64,000 nt of DNA from Lactuca virosa (Eukaryota; Streptophyta; Magnoliopsida; Asterales; Asteraceae), in contig CAKMRJ010001112.1 in NCBI GenBank assembly GCA_928212115.1, positions 403,951,038-404,015,037 of the forward strand, read 5' to 3'. Below are positions 13,174 through 27,540 of this stretch, one piece after another (position 1 is the first letter of the stretch; every line of letters starts with the position of its first letter). The position numbers and the translations under genes are program-made. Under the pieces are notes generated by a model, which saw only the letters and a program-made list of their open reading frames with translations, ran no database searches and was not told where the DNA came from.

Positions 13174-14430
13174 CTAGTGAGGGTTCCACCCATACAGTAA
13201 AAAAAAGGCCATTTAAGCATAACGAAAACATTTATAATGGTTAAAAGTAAGATATATTACCCCCCTACACACACACTAATAACTAATATGATTGAAAACC
13301 TTATCAAAAGAGCTATTAAATTTTCCAATAGGAACCAATAATGTTACTGAACTACCACATCTTCGATTGATGAAGAAAGCAAAAATTAATACACTATAAA
13401 ATCACAAATCATTGCACGTATATCGAACTTCCACTCCTATCCGCTATCTGTAGAACCTCTACTGTTTTTAGTGTTGTACTAAAAAACACAAATTAAGGTT
13501 AGAAACAGAGGAAGAGCACATGGAGTTTACGGTGGCACAATGGTGGCTTGATCCGGATCCACGAAATCGACACTTACATAGCTAAACACACACACACACA
13601 CACATAAAAACAGTAGAGAGAGAGAGAGACCACGATTTCTGTTTTGTCACTTTGTTTTGAATAAAACTAAACCAAAAAAAAGTAAACAATAATTAGAAAT
13701 TTTTTAAGAACATTAACCTTTTTACCTTCTTAAATCAAGTTTCTGTAGGGACTAAGGGTGACTTCAAAACCGTTGTAGCCCAAAGATTTCACTCATATCC
13801 CCCGGCTCCTTCAAAAACACAAAAATGACTGTTGCAAACGAAAAAGCTGAAGAAGATGTAAAATCAAAAAACAAAGAACCAAATGATAAGTGATTCAAAG
13901 TTTTTGATGAACCCTATAATCAATCGGCCGCGTGTTTTTCGAGCAACATGTAACAAATTGGAAAGGAGGCAAGAATGTAGATGCAAGGAAGGAGGCGAGT
14001 GGAAGGATTAGAGATGGAACTAAAAACCCTAGGTTGGTGAGATATACTAAAATAAGACAGGAATTATTACATACCTGGAGAATGATCAACCTCGGTATAG
14101 CAGAATGAAAATGATGGCCGATGGGTATATAGGAAATCTTGGATGTAGGTAAATATGAAACGGAAACATTTCCATCCATTTTAAATATGGATAGGATTAG
14201 AATCCCTGATTTCTTGACTAATTTATGAAATTTAAATTTCTAGCCTAATTTTTTGGGATATGAATCATGGTTACAGGAAGATTGATTGGGATAAGTATTG
14301 CTATCTATAATGACCGAGTGTAAAAGAGCGGGAAATTAAAAGAGCTAGTGAATATTAGCATGACACGTGGCAAAGAAATTGTGTAAAAAAGGGACATGTG
14401 GCATATCTAGGAGTCTTTTATTAGAAGGGA
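13174..14430 (-). mobile_element. Candidate second Helitron
   Basis: The right end, read on the minus strand from 14430, begins TCCCTTCTAATAAAAG. It shares CCACATGT and CACGTG words with the 5' end of the Helitron at 11822-12161, and is followed by host T. A possible 3' end lies at 13174, CTAG preceded by a weak GGGT/ACCC stem, but that end is not convincing. The interior holds (AC)n and (AG)n tracts at 13581-13630 and a 94-codon open frame without a recognisable domain. The 5' end is fairly secure and the 3' end is a guess. Confidence 0.35.
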
Positions 14431-15057
14431 TATCATTGGTGTTTAGATATTTTAACTAATTTTAAATGTTATAGTATAATAAAATCCATCATCATACGTT
14501 ATGTTTATCTAACAATAAATTTTGAAAGAAAAAGGTTAATAACATTTAATCTTATTTACTGTAATTTAAGATATTTATAAAAATTGAAAACTTTTCAAAA
14601 AGAATCATTAATTTCGTCCATAGCACCTACGGAATCAGCAAATGACTAATATATTATCAATGGGCCAAGGAAAAATCATATTGGACTATGAAAATGTCAT
14701 TTTCAAAGTTTGTTTATGACGAAACGTTTGGGAGGTTCCAGCTTCTAGGTTTGACAAAACATTTCGTTTGAATAAAAAACTTCATTTAGCATTACAAGCT
14801 TCAAGTGTTTAATTTAAACATAACGTTCCAAATCTAAAAGCTACATCACGTAGCGTTTAACAAATCACTATCGGCTATACTAGCTAGTTTTGTCGAACAC
14901 GCTCAAAATGAGCATCTATTAGACTATGGTCCCATATATAATGTCAAAAAAATATTTTCTCATTTTTTTAAACGTTTGTGTCGTATCTACGAATAAATTA
15001 TCTCCGGAGAAAATAAGACAAGATGATAACAATCTATGAATTAAAATAAGTTTTTTT

Positions 15058-15114
<57 letters not shown>

Positions 15115-17115
15115 ACGTTTCATGTAGTGTTTTTTTCGTTTTTTGTTGTATTATACTTGTGAAAACAACATTTTCATATGTAGAGCTGCGAAAATCTTCA
15201 TTTTAAGATTTCACTTGTGAAAACAAGATTTTCATATGTTTTTTAGTCTTTTTATACGTATTTTGTAGTTAGTTTTATGTTTGTTGTTGTACTGTACTCA
15301 TGAAAATGTTGTTTTGCACGTATTTAAGTGAGCAATTTAAGATTCACGTTGTTGTTATTATTGAGCTTTAACAATTTGTCTGTTAATGTAGCATGAGAAC
15401 ATAATATTTGGTGGATAGGTGAATGCAAAGCAACTATTGGAAAATTTAGAGAAATCATAAATAATTTACGAGGAAGAAGACTATGTTATTTCAATCGACC
15501 ATTGGCCAATGTTGCCCACCACAACCTACCTTTGATGGTAGGGAGGCATTGCCAAGCGATTCGATGAGAAGAAAGGAAAGGTGGCAATCCTCTCCTAGAC
15601 TAAGCTTGTTGGGATACCTACCTGGCGAATCGACTATTGGTGTGTAGCCCATCTAATTGTCTTGTCTTAGGCCTTGTTGGTTGGTGCCAAGTATGGTAAG
15701 CCTCACCTCAATCGAGCATGTTGGGTTGTGAATCAACTCTTGGTGCGTTTGCCTGCCTTTGAGTTGTTTTGCTTTAATCCTTGTTATTTGCTCCCAAGTA
15801 GGCATGATAGCTTGGGCATTGACTTTCCAATTAAGCCTTGGTTTTCGGCCCATTTGGTGTCTGATTTGCTAGGGTTTCCTCTCGGTAATACATATTATCA
15901 CAACAATAATTAAAATACAATGAGAAACTAATTGATGCATCAAATACACAAAATAGCTAAACAAAAACGTTCACCACAAACTATAACCGTAACAATCATC
16001 ATAAGAAACCAAAATATGTCAAAAAAAGACAAGAACAATGCATAAATACTTAATAATATGATAAATGATTTTTATGGTTTCATTGTTATATCAAGTATGT
16101 GAAATGGTAATTATATTGATACAGTAAAATTATTTAAAAACATCAAAACTTTATGAGAACCAATTTCCAATTAAATTGATTTTTAACTATTACCAAGAAC
16201 ATGAACAACACAATCAATAATGACAATAAATAATTTAATCTAATTATTTATTTGTTCTAAAAGTGACTATAACACAAGCATTAGGGATTAATGATTTCAA
16301 AACAATTATATAAATGCAAAACATTTAAGAATTTAAATTTGTAATTGTCCCCAATATCCATTGATCCAATTAGAACTTACTACATCAAGTGTATATGGTT
16401 CAATAATTAATACATCGGTTGTTGGTGTCCTTTGATGTCAGAGAGAAGTTAACACAAATATGTGGCATTCACAGATATCCACATATAGCAGGAACAATAG
16501 CCGTTAAACCAACCAACATATCAAATCGCTAAACGAAGAAAAGGGTAAGGAGAGAGTAGACGACTGACCCTATCACAAGTAATTAAGGAAAAAAGTACAT
16601 ATGTTAGTTTTAGATGTTAATGATTTTTATGCGATTAAGGCATAAGAAGCTCCATTAAATACTTAGTTGGTGGACTACTAAAGTTTTTTCTCTTACCTTC
16701 AAAGTAAAAGCCCAAATTCATGATCAATTAATTCTAAATATTAATTAAAATAAAATTTTAATTAAAAACTCTTTTATTTAATATTTAATAAATAAAATAT
16801 TTATCTATTTATTATGTCTTTGAACAATAAATAATAAACAACTATTATCTAACTATTTATTAAATGATAAGAAATAGATTTACACACCATAATATTAGTA
16901 TGTATTTTTTCATTCATAATGATCTTTAGTATGCGACCCAATAAGTTCCAATCCAATCAGTTTTACATATTATTATTTGATATTTACACATTATTCCAAC
17001 AATATTTTCACTATATATGTTTTTGGTTTTATATATTGTATCTACCTATTAATATATGTGTTTGATTGATAATTTCACAAGTATATGGTTTTATGGTGAA
17101 ACGTATTTTAAAAAG
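14431..17115. other. Intergenic, no gene recognised
   Basis: Mostly AT-rich. There is a long (TA)n tract at 15061-15110. A GC-richer patch at about 15490-15880 has open frames on both strands, but I see no domain and no supporting splice sites. Confidence 0.35.
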
Positions 17116-17262
17116 TGTAACACCCGTTTTGCAGGATGGATCAGTGGTGACCTGAAGGAGTCAAGGTTTGGTTTTTGAGGAAAATTATTTTCCATGACGT
17201 GGTGTATGTATACCCACGACGTGGCATGGATTTTTATGATCACGCGTTTCTAGTAAGCACCA

Positions 17263-19861
17263 TGTGACAACCCGAAATTTCTATCTTGTAAAGCCAATCA
17301 ATTCAATCAAAAGTCAGACTTGTTTCTGCTATCTTTTAGCATTGTTAAGGGTCTGTTTGAGTGTTCTAATCCTAGTACATTCAAGGATTGTGTGTTAAGA
17401 TGTGTTAACTAAAGTTCATCGTGTTGCATTCGATCCGGAAACTCCATCACAAGGAGTTTACGGCCGCAAACTAGAGTTTACGGCCGTAAACTCTTGGCAG
17501 CCGTGAACCCTTTCCTATATCATATACTTCCTTCATTATTTCTTCACTTCTCACATCTTCAAGTCAATAACACTCATTTCTCTCTCAAGTATCATCAAGA
17601 ACACTTCCATTTCTCTTCAAATTTGTAAGTGATTCTTCAATTGTTTCTTGATATCCTTCTTGATCTTGTGAAACCCTTTGATTTCATCCATGAATTCAAC
17701 TCTTTTGGGTTAGATCTTCAAGTCTTCATCCTTTTCATCAAGAACACCAAAAACACCAAGAACACATACTAGTTTCTTGGGTCATGAACACCCTAAATAC
17801 CTCCAAAGTGTGAGTATCTCTTCTATCATCTAGTTATCCATAAGAAACACTTGATTCCTAGCCATGAAACAAACAATAAGTGCATGATCTTCAAGAGTTT
17901 ACGGCCGTAAACTCTTCCTTTGGCCGTAAACCCTTCATAAGATCACACCTTGGCCGTAAACACACCCTTGTGTGGCCGTGAACACCCTTTATACAATCAT
18001 ATATGATTGTAACACTTCATTTCAAGTGTTTCCTAGTCCCTAAGGTTGTTCCCATACATGATTAGTTGTTATATACACTAATTATATACATATATGTGTC
18101 ATTATATGCTTAATAGGATCCATTTGTGCTCAAGACATCACTTGGCATACTTAGCATCCTATATCGATCTTTCATTCGAATCACTCACTGCAGGTGAGTT
18201 CATACCCCTAGCTTATCTTTTAATGATTTTAAATGCTTTTATGTGGGGGGGGGGGGGATACAAGTAGAAAACAATATAGTTATAATATCAATCACATGTG
18301 ATTTATAACTGTCAAACAAGAGGATTTCTTATACTTCAAAACTATGTTATCAAACAAAGTATTTCAAATCATTTTATAAACTGACATCAAGTCATCAAAT
18401 AACCATTCAAATGGTTAAAACTCTTTTATATGATAAACTCTTTATCAAAACTCTTTTAAACTTATATATTGTCAAAATCATGTCTATATAGATATAATTA
18501 TATAAATAAGGTTGAAAGGGCTTAGGACTGATAACTCGCTTTATTTCCTGTTCCTTGTTTGGTTGTGGACTTAGGGTATCGGTTGTTTGTCCGAGTGTCA
18601 TTTAAATCTTAGTTATATATTATGTATATGTATGTATATATAAAAGTTCTTCCAATCAGTTCAATACCTTTGGGTAGCAAAGGTGTACAAACATGATCAG
18701 TCATTCAAACAACAGTACTAGTAAACTATAATAGGTATAGTTTAGAGGATTACTACTTACTATCTTTAGAACATTGAAACATACAAGAGTCAGTTCAAAC
18801 ATACTATAACAAGAACAGAAAGAACATACTATACACTAGAACAGAAGGAACATACTATACACTAGAACAGAAGGAACATACTATACACTAGAACAAAAGG
18901 AACATACTATTCACTAGAACAGAAGGAACATACTATACAAATACAATAACAAAGATAACATTAATGTGAGCCACTACTTCATGACATGGCAATATACTGT
19001 TGTGTCACGTTTTGTAAGCAGAGTCTCCTGGAGGGAGAGCGTGAATTTGTGTATAGATCTATATGGGATTGACCATCCTACACCTTGTTGCTAGCTACAG
19101 TGGGACCTGTAGGTCTACGGGTGACGAATGTCATACCATTTCGACATCTTTGATCGTCGTGTTTTACTAGTCAATAAAGTATGGTTATAATCTCATCACA
19201 TTTTACCTTAACTAAACAGTTGGTTTAAGGTAGTTAGTACATCGGTAGTTACTTTATACAATACTACTGTACATCTTCATTTTTCCATTACATTCATATA
19301 GTGATCTTCTCACATAAACGGTAATGTAAACTATATTCTGGTAATGATAGTCATACTTGGGAAAAACACTCACTTTTACAAAAGAACAAACATACAAAAC
19401 AGTCGGGTCTTGGTAGAAGGCTACATTTCACTATAAGTAGAAAATATAGGATTTTCTAGGAGTTATAGAAACATTTACAACAAAACACTTACAAACATTT
19501 ACATCAAACACTTACAAACACTTTCATCAAACTTATACAAACATTTGACACTAAAATACTTATGAACTCACCAGCTTAAATGCTGATCTACGCTTTCAAA
19601 ATAACTTGTATTCTCAGGTCACCAGTAGACAGGTACACTGGACCAGGTTTTGAGAAGACGAAGCATGTTCAAGACTCGTCTTTTATTTTGATTCATATTT
19701 TGGTGTCTTTCAAACTACACACAGAACACACTTGTATTAAATTATATTATTAATGCAATGGATGATGGTGTTGCTTGTTTTACTATTTTGCATTGTTATG
19801 ATACTGTACATGACGTCCTCCGCCCCGAACGTTTCCGTCGTTCGGGTTTGGGGGTGTGACA
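17263..19861 (+). mobile_element. Solo LTR, about 2.6 kb, family A
   Basis: It starts TGTGACAACCCG and ends GGGGGTGTGACA, with a 5-bp target duplication CACCA at 17258-17262 and 19862-19866. The inverted copy at 42229-44799 has matching ends, which confirms the boundaries. Only one LTR lies between the target duplications, so this is a solo LTR left by LTR-LTR recombination. It carries GTTTACGGCCGTAAAC palindromes near 17460-17500 and 17890-17990, a 26-bp tandem array at about 18811-18939, and a 13-base G run at 18245-18257. No coding sequence. Confidence 0.85.
18811..18939. repeat. 26-bp tandem array inside the family A LTR
   Basis: About five units built on GAACATACTATACACTAGAA in direct tandem with a 26-base period and only a few substitutions. 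The inverted family A copy at 42229-44799 shows no equivalent expansion, so the array grew in this copy. Confidence 0.75.
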
Positions 19862-20779
19862 CACCATGACGTGGTGGTTGTGACAGCCTAAGCCCATGAT
19901 CTCTTAGGGTTTCTTCCGTATTTAAAATCTATAACTTCAAGGTTAGGACATCCTCTTCAGCCTACAACCTTCCTAAATGAAACCCTAGCCTCCATTTCAC
20001 CACTTTGAGCCTCCCATATCCCCTTTCACCCATTTGTGAGCTTTTGGTTTTGTTTTGATGCCTTGGAGAAGAAGAATGTGTTCTTGGTGAATAGTTCCAG
20101 CAAACAAGTTCCCTCACTACCTTGGAGCACATATTCTGGACCATTGTAAGCCCTCAAAGTCTAATTTTTTTGTGACATGCTTCTAGATCTAGGATTTTAT
20201 GCTTTGTTCTTCATGTTTAGGGTAGTTGAGTAATTGGATTCCATAAAGTTGGCAACTTTATGTATCCTTGGGGTCTCTTTGAGTTTTGGTGTGCTAGATC
20301 TGGAGTTTGGTTGAGTTTTGGTTTAATACATGGGATATTGACCTTATTTTCACCATTTTAACCTAACCAAGTTCAAGACATGAATTGGACATGCATGTCC
20401 ATAAAGCAAGGGTTTTTATGAAGCTTATGGACATTTGGAAGTATTCTGGAAGAGATGAGTGTGTGACTTAATGTATTAAGGGCTTAATCCATTAAGTGGT
20501 TTATGGACAGTTTTTGATGTTTTGACAACCTGCTTACCACATTGTGGCGAGTAGATTATTCACGACTGTTTTGTTGGGGAATTGTCGCGTTGTGGCAGGT
20601 GCATGTCCACGATGTGGTGATCAGCTGTGTTGACTTTTGGTTGTTGACTTTGACCATTGATCGTTGACTTTTTTACTAGTTTGCCTTTTGATCAAACTTT
20701 GAGAGGTTTTGAGCTATATTCTGAGGTTTAGCTTGTGATTGGTTTGGGAGGTTCGTGTAGCTGATTCTGTGTGACTTTG

Positions 20780-21198
20780 TGTAACATCCCAAAATCACAG
20801 TAAAATTTTTCATTTAAAAATACAGCCCAAAACATCATTGTTTACAAATCATCGTTTCAAAAGTAGAAAATCATAAATCAGAGTATCCCAGAAAATCATA
20901 TCAAATCAAATCAAGGATTATATGCCCGATCACGCCCTCGCAGTGCCCCGATCATCTAGAGTACCTGAAACATAAACTAAAACCGTAAGCCCAACGCTTA
21001 GTGAGATTCCCCAAGATACCACACACAACAGATAAATAGACATATACAATGCATGTTGGGCCCACAACCTCCCGGTTGGATTACCCTGGCCCACAACCTC
21101 CCGATTGGATTGCCCTGGCCCACAATCTCCCGACTGGATTGCCCCGGTCTGTCTGTCTACCGCACAAAACAGTGACCTCAACCCAATGAACATATGTC

Positions 21199-21243
<45 letters not shown>

Positions 21244-22461
21244 ATCCAATACAGTTAATCATACAGATCTAACAGGTCACTATAACATATCGATATCCTT
21301 CAAACCAGGATACCTAATCTATCAGGCCGAAATTTGGTGCCTTCGACCCCAAGTATAATGAGGAAGAACTCACCTCACAATCAGGCGAGAACAGGAAAAA
21401 TGCACAACACCGTGAATGATTCCAAAAACTGGCTCAACGATCACCTAACCAATACCAATGACCTAATTTTAATTTACAACTCAAAATACCCAAAATACCC
21501 CTAGGTCAAAAACTCTGGTCAAAGGTCAAAGTCAACGAGTCAAATCAGTTAACTCAGCTGAGTAAGCGGGGCGTACTAGCTTGTACGTTGGGCGTACACG
21601 AGCCTTGACCGGGATCGGGCCGTTGACCCCGTATGTACGTCGTACTCAGAAGCTACGCATGGCGTATGCACCGAAGTCCCTTTTTCCATAATAAGAGCTT
21701 AATGTATTAAGCTCTTACGTTCTAGTTATAGATCTAAGGCAAAATTACCACTGAGAGTCATAAAGTTTCCAACTTTATGAATTTGCATGTCCATTAAGTG
21801 CTTAATACCAACAAGTCTAACTTCTTAATCCCTAAAGACATTCTAGAGCATGCATGGGGAAGAACTAAGCATCAAGATCTCATTTTTATGACTCAAGACC
21901 CCTCAATGGGTCTGAAAGGACGACTTATTTGGTTAAAAGCATGCCATGCTCAAGAATCACCAAGGTTGGGACCAAAAATGGCCTAAATGAAGGAATAACT
22001 AGATCTATAAGAAAAGATGATCAAGCTATAAGCTTTTTACCTCCTGAAGGTTGCTAGTAAGGTGAGAATCCCATATCCAAACTTCTTCCAAGCTCCAAAT
22101 TCCTTCCACCACCTTCTTCTTCTTCAAGAATACTGTCAAAACACACAAATGAGCTCAAGGTGCACTCTCCACGATTAGGGTTAGCTAGAGGGACGATTTT
22201 TAGGTGGAGGATGATGAGGGTGCAGGTCTTGGGGTCATAAAGGGGATTATATAGGGTGCAAACCCTCAAAATTAGGGTTTTGGTCTAAACACCATACACA
22301 CCGCGTACATGCTGAGTACGACGTGCATACGCGCGCGAAACTGTGTTCCTCATGTAGGAGTACGCCATGCGTACACCCCGAGTACGCACGACGTAGGGAC
22401 CAGGAATGCAAACTTAAAGAGTTGAGGGTTAGAAATGAACCTTCTCGGAATGAGTGTTACA
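20780..22461 (-). mobile_element. Solo LTR of a gypsy element, 1,682 bp
   Basis: The plus strand begins TGTAACATCCC and ends GAGTGTTACA, with target duplication CTTTG at 20775-20779 and 22462-22466. The orientation (minus) follows from the related 3' LTR at 48940, which also reads TGTAACATCCC on the plus strand. It contains a TATATAA-type box near 22250 (minus strand), a (TA)n tract at 21202-21241, and several imperfect palindromes of the GTACGCNNGGCGTAC type at 21560-21680 and 22300-22395. No coding sequence. Confidence 0.85.
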
Positions 22462-22659
22462 CTTTGAATAGTGGATTTAAGCTCTTCATTCGGGTGAGTC
22501 TTATCATTGTATTACCTATGCCATAGTGGTGTGCATTCTAGACTAGATGAGTCTTATTTGATGATTTTTATGTGTATTATTGGGTTGTTGATAACCTATA
22601 AGGTTGTTGTGATCGCATATGACTGTTGATAGTCCTCAAGACTGCTGATAGTCCCTTGG

Positions 22660-24044
22660 TTTGGCAGCCACATTGACTTTTCCCTTCTTCAGATCATTTA
22701 GGTATTTGGGGCAACTACGTTTCCAATGTTCCTTGGTTTGGCAGTAGAAACATATGACCTCATTCAGATTAGTGGTGGAAGCTATCTTAGTTTGGAACTT
22801 TCTCTTAGGGCCTTACTCGGACTGTCTGACCTTAGCCTTTCCCATTCATTTGGGATGAGAAAACGTTTTCCTTTTAGCAGAACCATGATCAACGGCCAAG
22901 AGGGGTTAGCGAAATTAATAGTCTCTTGTATACTAGCTTCAACTGTTACCAACTACTCATGAAACTCCACGAAGGTCATATTGGGATTGTCTAATTTGTT
23001 GTTCATAAAGTAGTCTTGAAATGAAGTGGGAAGAGAGCACAAGACCCAATAAATGGTCCGCTTCTTCTAAATCTCAATACCCAGGTTAGCCAATCTATCA
23101 AAGTACGTTATCATCTTATGAAAATACGCACTTATAGATTCCCATATTTGTGCTTACATTCCATAAGAGATTTAGTGATTTCAAATCTTTTAATCTTTAC
23201 ACTAGTAATGATGGGTTTGAAAAGAATTTTAAAGTTTTGAGTTGGTAGAAGAAGAGGAGGATGAAGATTGTTTTTGTTATTTGGGATCGATATCTACAAA
23301 AGGGGATTCCGATCAGTTTGATACAATAATTCCTTAAAAATAATTACCCTATATAAAATTATTTAATTAAGACTACGATCCATATTTAGCTCCATGATTC
23401 ATAAGGGGTCGTCGTAAACACACCATAAAGTTATTTAGGTAGGCAAAATCATTTGCTAATTTTGATCATTACAAAATTTCGAGGTCTTTGAGATTCATCA
23501 ACTATCAATGGTATGTTAATCTCGGATTATGTTCATCTCAAATTCTATGACGGAGTCATTGTGGATCATAGAACATATGGTGAATCAACCATACAAAATT
23601 ATGTGGTCTCCGACTCAAGTTACACTTGAGATTTGCGAGTTCCACATCATTCTCTACTTATACTCTCAAATTGATGTGTCAGTTAACCACACGAGCTCCA
23701 TCAACAAGTTATAAAGAGAATGTGAAATTTCATGGATAACATAAGATTCACATTTAATTAATAAAACGGGATTTTGTTTTATACTTTTATTGATAATACT
23801 TTTAACTTGACCATTATCACTATCAAACCCTTTTGGTAACCCACTCTCAAAATGCAATAAGGCGGTGAGGGAAGTAAGCACGAAACATATTAAAACCCGA
23901 CCTCATTGAGAATCATAGAAACCTCCTTAAACCTCTACCTTATAGTGGGTGAGCCTAGTCATGGTATGACTGAAAATGTCAATACTTAAAAATGCGAGGA
24001 CACATGTTGTAAATATTTTATACATTATACATATAATAGATAAG

Positions 24045-24090
<46 letters not shown>

Positions 24091-24515
24091 TGAATTTAAA
24101 GCTCTTTAAATTTAATAATCTATTATTAATTCTAATTAATTGTGAGGACGCAGTTAACAATTCATAAGGATTTAATAGGAAAGCTCTTAAATCTCAATCA
24201 TTAACAATAATAAATTTAAATATTTAAATTACATTCAAATAATATTAATAAATATTCAAATTTAAATAATATTTATCTCATACCATATTTAAACAATTTA
24301 AATTAGGTAATTATTCATATTTGAAAACCTTATAATTTGAAATTTAAAAAGGAAACAATAAACTCTAATCCGGAGGAGGGCCCCACCTAGAGGGATGCGT
24401 GTCGCATGTTTCTTCCGTGCCGAATTTTTACCTATTTTTCTAATTCCAAACATGTTTTAACAGATCAAATGGATCAAAGGGTGCTAGTAATTATGAACTA
24501 TGACTCTTTCCAACA
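22660..24515 (-). mobile_element. Ty1/copia fragment: gag and one LTR, inverted
   Basis: On the minus strand, about 22740-22665 encodes a CCHC zinc knuckle of copia gag type (CFYCQTKEHWKRSCPKYL). Further upstream gag sequence at 23250-22900 (FHKMITYFDRLANLGIEI, then LCSLPTSFQDYFMNN) contains stop codons. Near 23300-23325 is a sequence resembling a degenerate initiator-Met primer site. Beyond it an LTR seems to extend to 24515, where the minus strand starts TGTTGGAAAGAGTC. Pol and the second LTR are absent. The junction at 22660 repeats the word CCTTGGTTTGGCAG seen again at 22724, suggesting a microhomology-mediated deletion. Confidence 0.6.
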
Positions 24516-24517
24516 CT

Positions 24518-26164
24518 TGTAACATCTCGTTATTTTCAAACCAAAATTTTCATTTTTAAAATATAATATTTCATTCAAACATCCATTAATTAATTCATTC
24601 ATAAGTAAATCCATTGTTTGATAATCAAAAACTCAACTATTCAAATCAGAGTATAAAATAGGACTTGTAGAATTCTCAAAACATGATGTCAATGAGTGTA
24701 TATACTCGAGCCTTTCCCTTCCTCCCGATCTAACGAAATATCTGCAAAACAGTTAATCAACAACTATAAGCCAAATCTTAGTGAGTTCCCCAGGATACCA
24801 CATACACAATACACATATAATGCATACAAGCAAGGCTCTTAGTGCTAAAACCGATTCACGTGAACAAAATCGAGTATCTAGGCTTACACCACTATAGTTG
24901 ATCTTGACATCAACTCGCCCTTGTGAGTGTATAGAATCACAACACTTAAAGTTGATCTTGTCATCAACTAACCTTTTGGCTCTCAGCGGAATGTTGGCAT
25001 GCCCGCATCTTGGCCTTCCGTATAAAGTTGGAATGCATCAACCCACCATAAAACATGTTGACAATACATAACACATATAAATAGACAATCAGTGTCACAT
25101 GTAACAGTCTATAAGTCTACATGCCTAACCACATACTACTTTACCAATACATCCTAACATACAAATGATATGTGTTGTAATATATAGTATAGTGGGAAAA
25201 CTCACATGAATAATTACTTAAACGACAATCAGCGATCCAACTAGCGAGTAGACGCTCCGAACACAAAATGACCTATAATGCTATAACCGATGAAAAACTA
25301 AGGAAACTTGATAAAAAAAAAGCTAGATATTTCACTAATATCAATAACACCGACTGACTATCAAATAGGGATTAACCGGTCAAGACAATCATGAGGCATG
25401 ATCATTTCGACATATAGTTTTTTTGAAGTCCAACAACCAAGCCAACGTGTCTATCCTAGAGACCGCACTCGTAAGTAGATCAATCAGTAATAACTAAGAT
25501 TAATGACTAATCTAACACACATGTTTATAATAATGACAATTGGTATTCTTCATATCAAGTTATACTTAAGAGAAAGTGTAAGTTACCTGACGGACGAACT
25601 CTGAATATCCATAAGCAGAACTGCAGTGCTTACTTCTTATATCCTTCTAAAACCTCCAACGCTTCGCTACTGATACGACTGAAACTATAGAACAAAAATT
25701 CGAATCACGAGGGACCGAAATTCTTGAGGGTGAGAGAAAAACTCTTTGGAGAGAAAAAGTGGGGCAAGAAAATGAGGAGGCCAAAGTTCTTTTTTGTAGG
25801 CTGAATTTTGACGCGCCATGTCACGGCTATAGGCGCGCTGCTCCGCGGTGGCTGGCTGGTCAGATTCTTCTTTGCATGCACGCAATGCTTAGTTGGAGAG
25901 GTCAGGTGCATTTAATGCACCATGCCGTGGTGGTTCTCTATCGCGTCGTAGTGATTTTTATAAAATTCACTAAAACTTAGAAAAATCACAACTTCTTCAT
26001 ACAAACTCCATTTTCGACGTTTTTTATATCCACATGTTCGTCTTCATGAGTGCTACAACTTTCATGTTGATCATTTTGGCTAAACGCAACATATTTTCAC
26101 CTTCATTTTTATACACAATTGTTTATATCTTTTTATCTCGAATAAATGAAAACATGGTGTTACA
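24518..26164 (-). mobile_element. Gypsy-type LTR, probably solo or truncated
   Basis: The plus strand begins TGTAACATCTCG and ends GGTGTTACA, with the same layout as the LTR at 20780 (tail CTTAGTGAGTTCCCCAGGAT near 24780). It contains the motif CTTCTTCATACAAACTCC followed by GACGTTTTTTATATCC that recurs in the fragment at 47425-48939. Flanks ACACT and ATATT do not match, so the target duplication is lost or one end is misplaced. The left end abuts the copia LTR within 2 bp. Confidence 0.55.
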
Positions 26165-27540
26165 ATATTCCGCTAAAAGTGAAATAGTTAAAGAAGGTTT
26201 ATTTTCAAATATATAATTTTAGTGTTCAAATCTATATTAATTTTAAGGAACCCTTATTTTTATAATGGTTAAACGATGTGTACTTCTTAGGTTTCCAACG
26301 TAACATAGTATTTTGGTGCATACCTAGGTAATATCATGTTTATTAGTGTCATTGGGGAGTAAAGTCTAGTCACACAAATAAATATATGAGACTCATAAAT
26401 AAATATATGAGACTCATGTGAGATCACACATAAATTTATTATTTTTATAATTATCTCTATATTGATTGAGATAATTTTTCTAAATTTTATTTGTTTTGAA
26501 AGTTTTAGTGAATATAAGACTTATGGTTTGTTAAAAGATCTTTAAATATTGAATGATGATTTTGAATACTGGCTCATATAAGATATGTTTTAAATATTTA
26601 AAAGATATTATCTACTGAATGCGATTTTATTTTCACCAAATTAATAAAGATCGATCCACTAAAATGACCAAATTTGGAACCCAAATATCACCTAACAACC
26701 ACGCTTTCAACTTCCTTTCAACTTCCTTCACAAAATGATCACTTAGTTTTCTAATTATTCGAGAAGCTTATCATCTCCCATATTCCATGTATCTGTATCT
26801 ATATCTTGTATCTGTATCTATATATATATATATATAACATCATGTGTACTCTTTTTTGATAACTCAAAATATGCCCCCTTACTCTTGTTTTTCAACTTAA
26901 GGAGCCCAATCAAGTGACTAGATGAAGAAGATGAGAACATTACTTAATCATATTCTTCACTGGTAGAGCTCACTTGGTTAAAATTTTGAGAATGAAACTA
27001 ATCTATACACAACAATTTTTTGCTACACACAACATTTTTAGAGGGTTGTACACTATACAAATTGTACAGTCATCTAAAACATAAATTGTTGTCTATGAAT
27101 CAAGAAGTCACTTTCCAAAAGGACTCATGAGACTCGTCGAGTCCTTGCTAGTACTGCAAAATTTCGCAAAGTTCATGAATCATCCGAGAAGTTTGTTTTC
27201 ATGAATGATTGAATTCATGATGCGCTTTCCACGAAAAAAACATTTTCACTAATTCACAAAATGTATTTTGGGGAAGTTGATATAAGTTAAAAACATGATT
27301 GTTGGGTTCCAAATTTTGGTCATTTCAATGAAAATCAACCCATTAATAGGTGATACCAAATGTAATTGAAGGTATGATTATATGTTAAATTAAATGTTAT
27401 TATCTTGCCATAAAATCAAGCAACTTAGAAAACATTATACCTAAATTGTAATTTGGTTTAACTGAAACCGACAAATACATAAGAAGATGATAAATAAAAA
27501 CAATTTTTTTGCATGATGAAATATTGTAAAAAAGGAGAGT
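26165..27540. other. Intergenic, with a possible TIR element
   Basis: A block near 26660-26690 (AAATGACCAAATTTGGAACC) is inverted at 27305-27340, so a non-autonomous DNA element of about 690 bp may span 26640-27350. No clean target duplication was found. Inside it, at 27131, is a single ACTCGTCGAGTCC, the palindrome otherwise seen in LTRs. The region just left of 27540 should be promoter of the EAPP-like gene. Confidence 0.35.

Larger units (their letters stand above)
17116..22660 (+). mobile_element. Outer gypsy-type LTR, truncated, hosting two solo LTRs
   Basis: It begins TGTAACACCCG at 17116. The LTR is interrupted by solo LTRs at 17263-19861 and 20780-22461, leaving three pieces: 17116-17262, 19862-20779 and 22462 to about 22660. 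The pieces share the CACGACGTGG / CCACGATGTGG motif family and read as one LTR (an AGGGTTTCTTCCGTATTT-type leader in the middle, tandem TGTTGATAACC/TGTTGATAGTCC words at the end). The right end runs without a clear terminus into copia gag sequence near 22660, so it is truncated. Confidence 0.55.

Noticed and set aside
13895..14179. 94-codon minus-strand open frame
   Set aside because: Hydrophobic but without domain, signal or splice context; lies in the candidate Helitron interior.
18245..18257. Single 13-base G run as a G-quadruplex
   Set aside because: A single uninterrupted run; no separate G tracts nearby, and absent from the inverted copy.
22726..22962. 78-codon plus-strand open frame
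   Set aside because: Antisense to copia gag; the minus strand has the zinc knuckle.
24518..26164. Full LTR element with target duplication
   Set aside because: Flanks do not match, so only an LTR is claimed.
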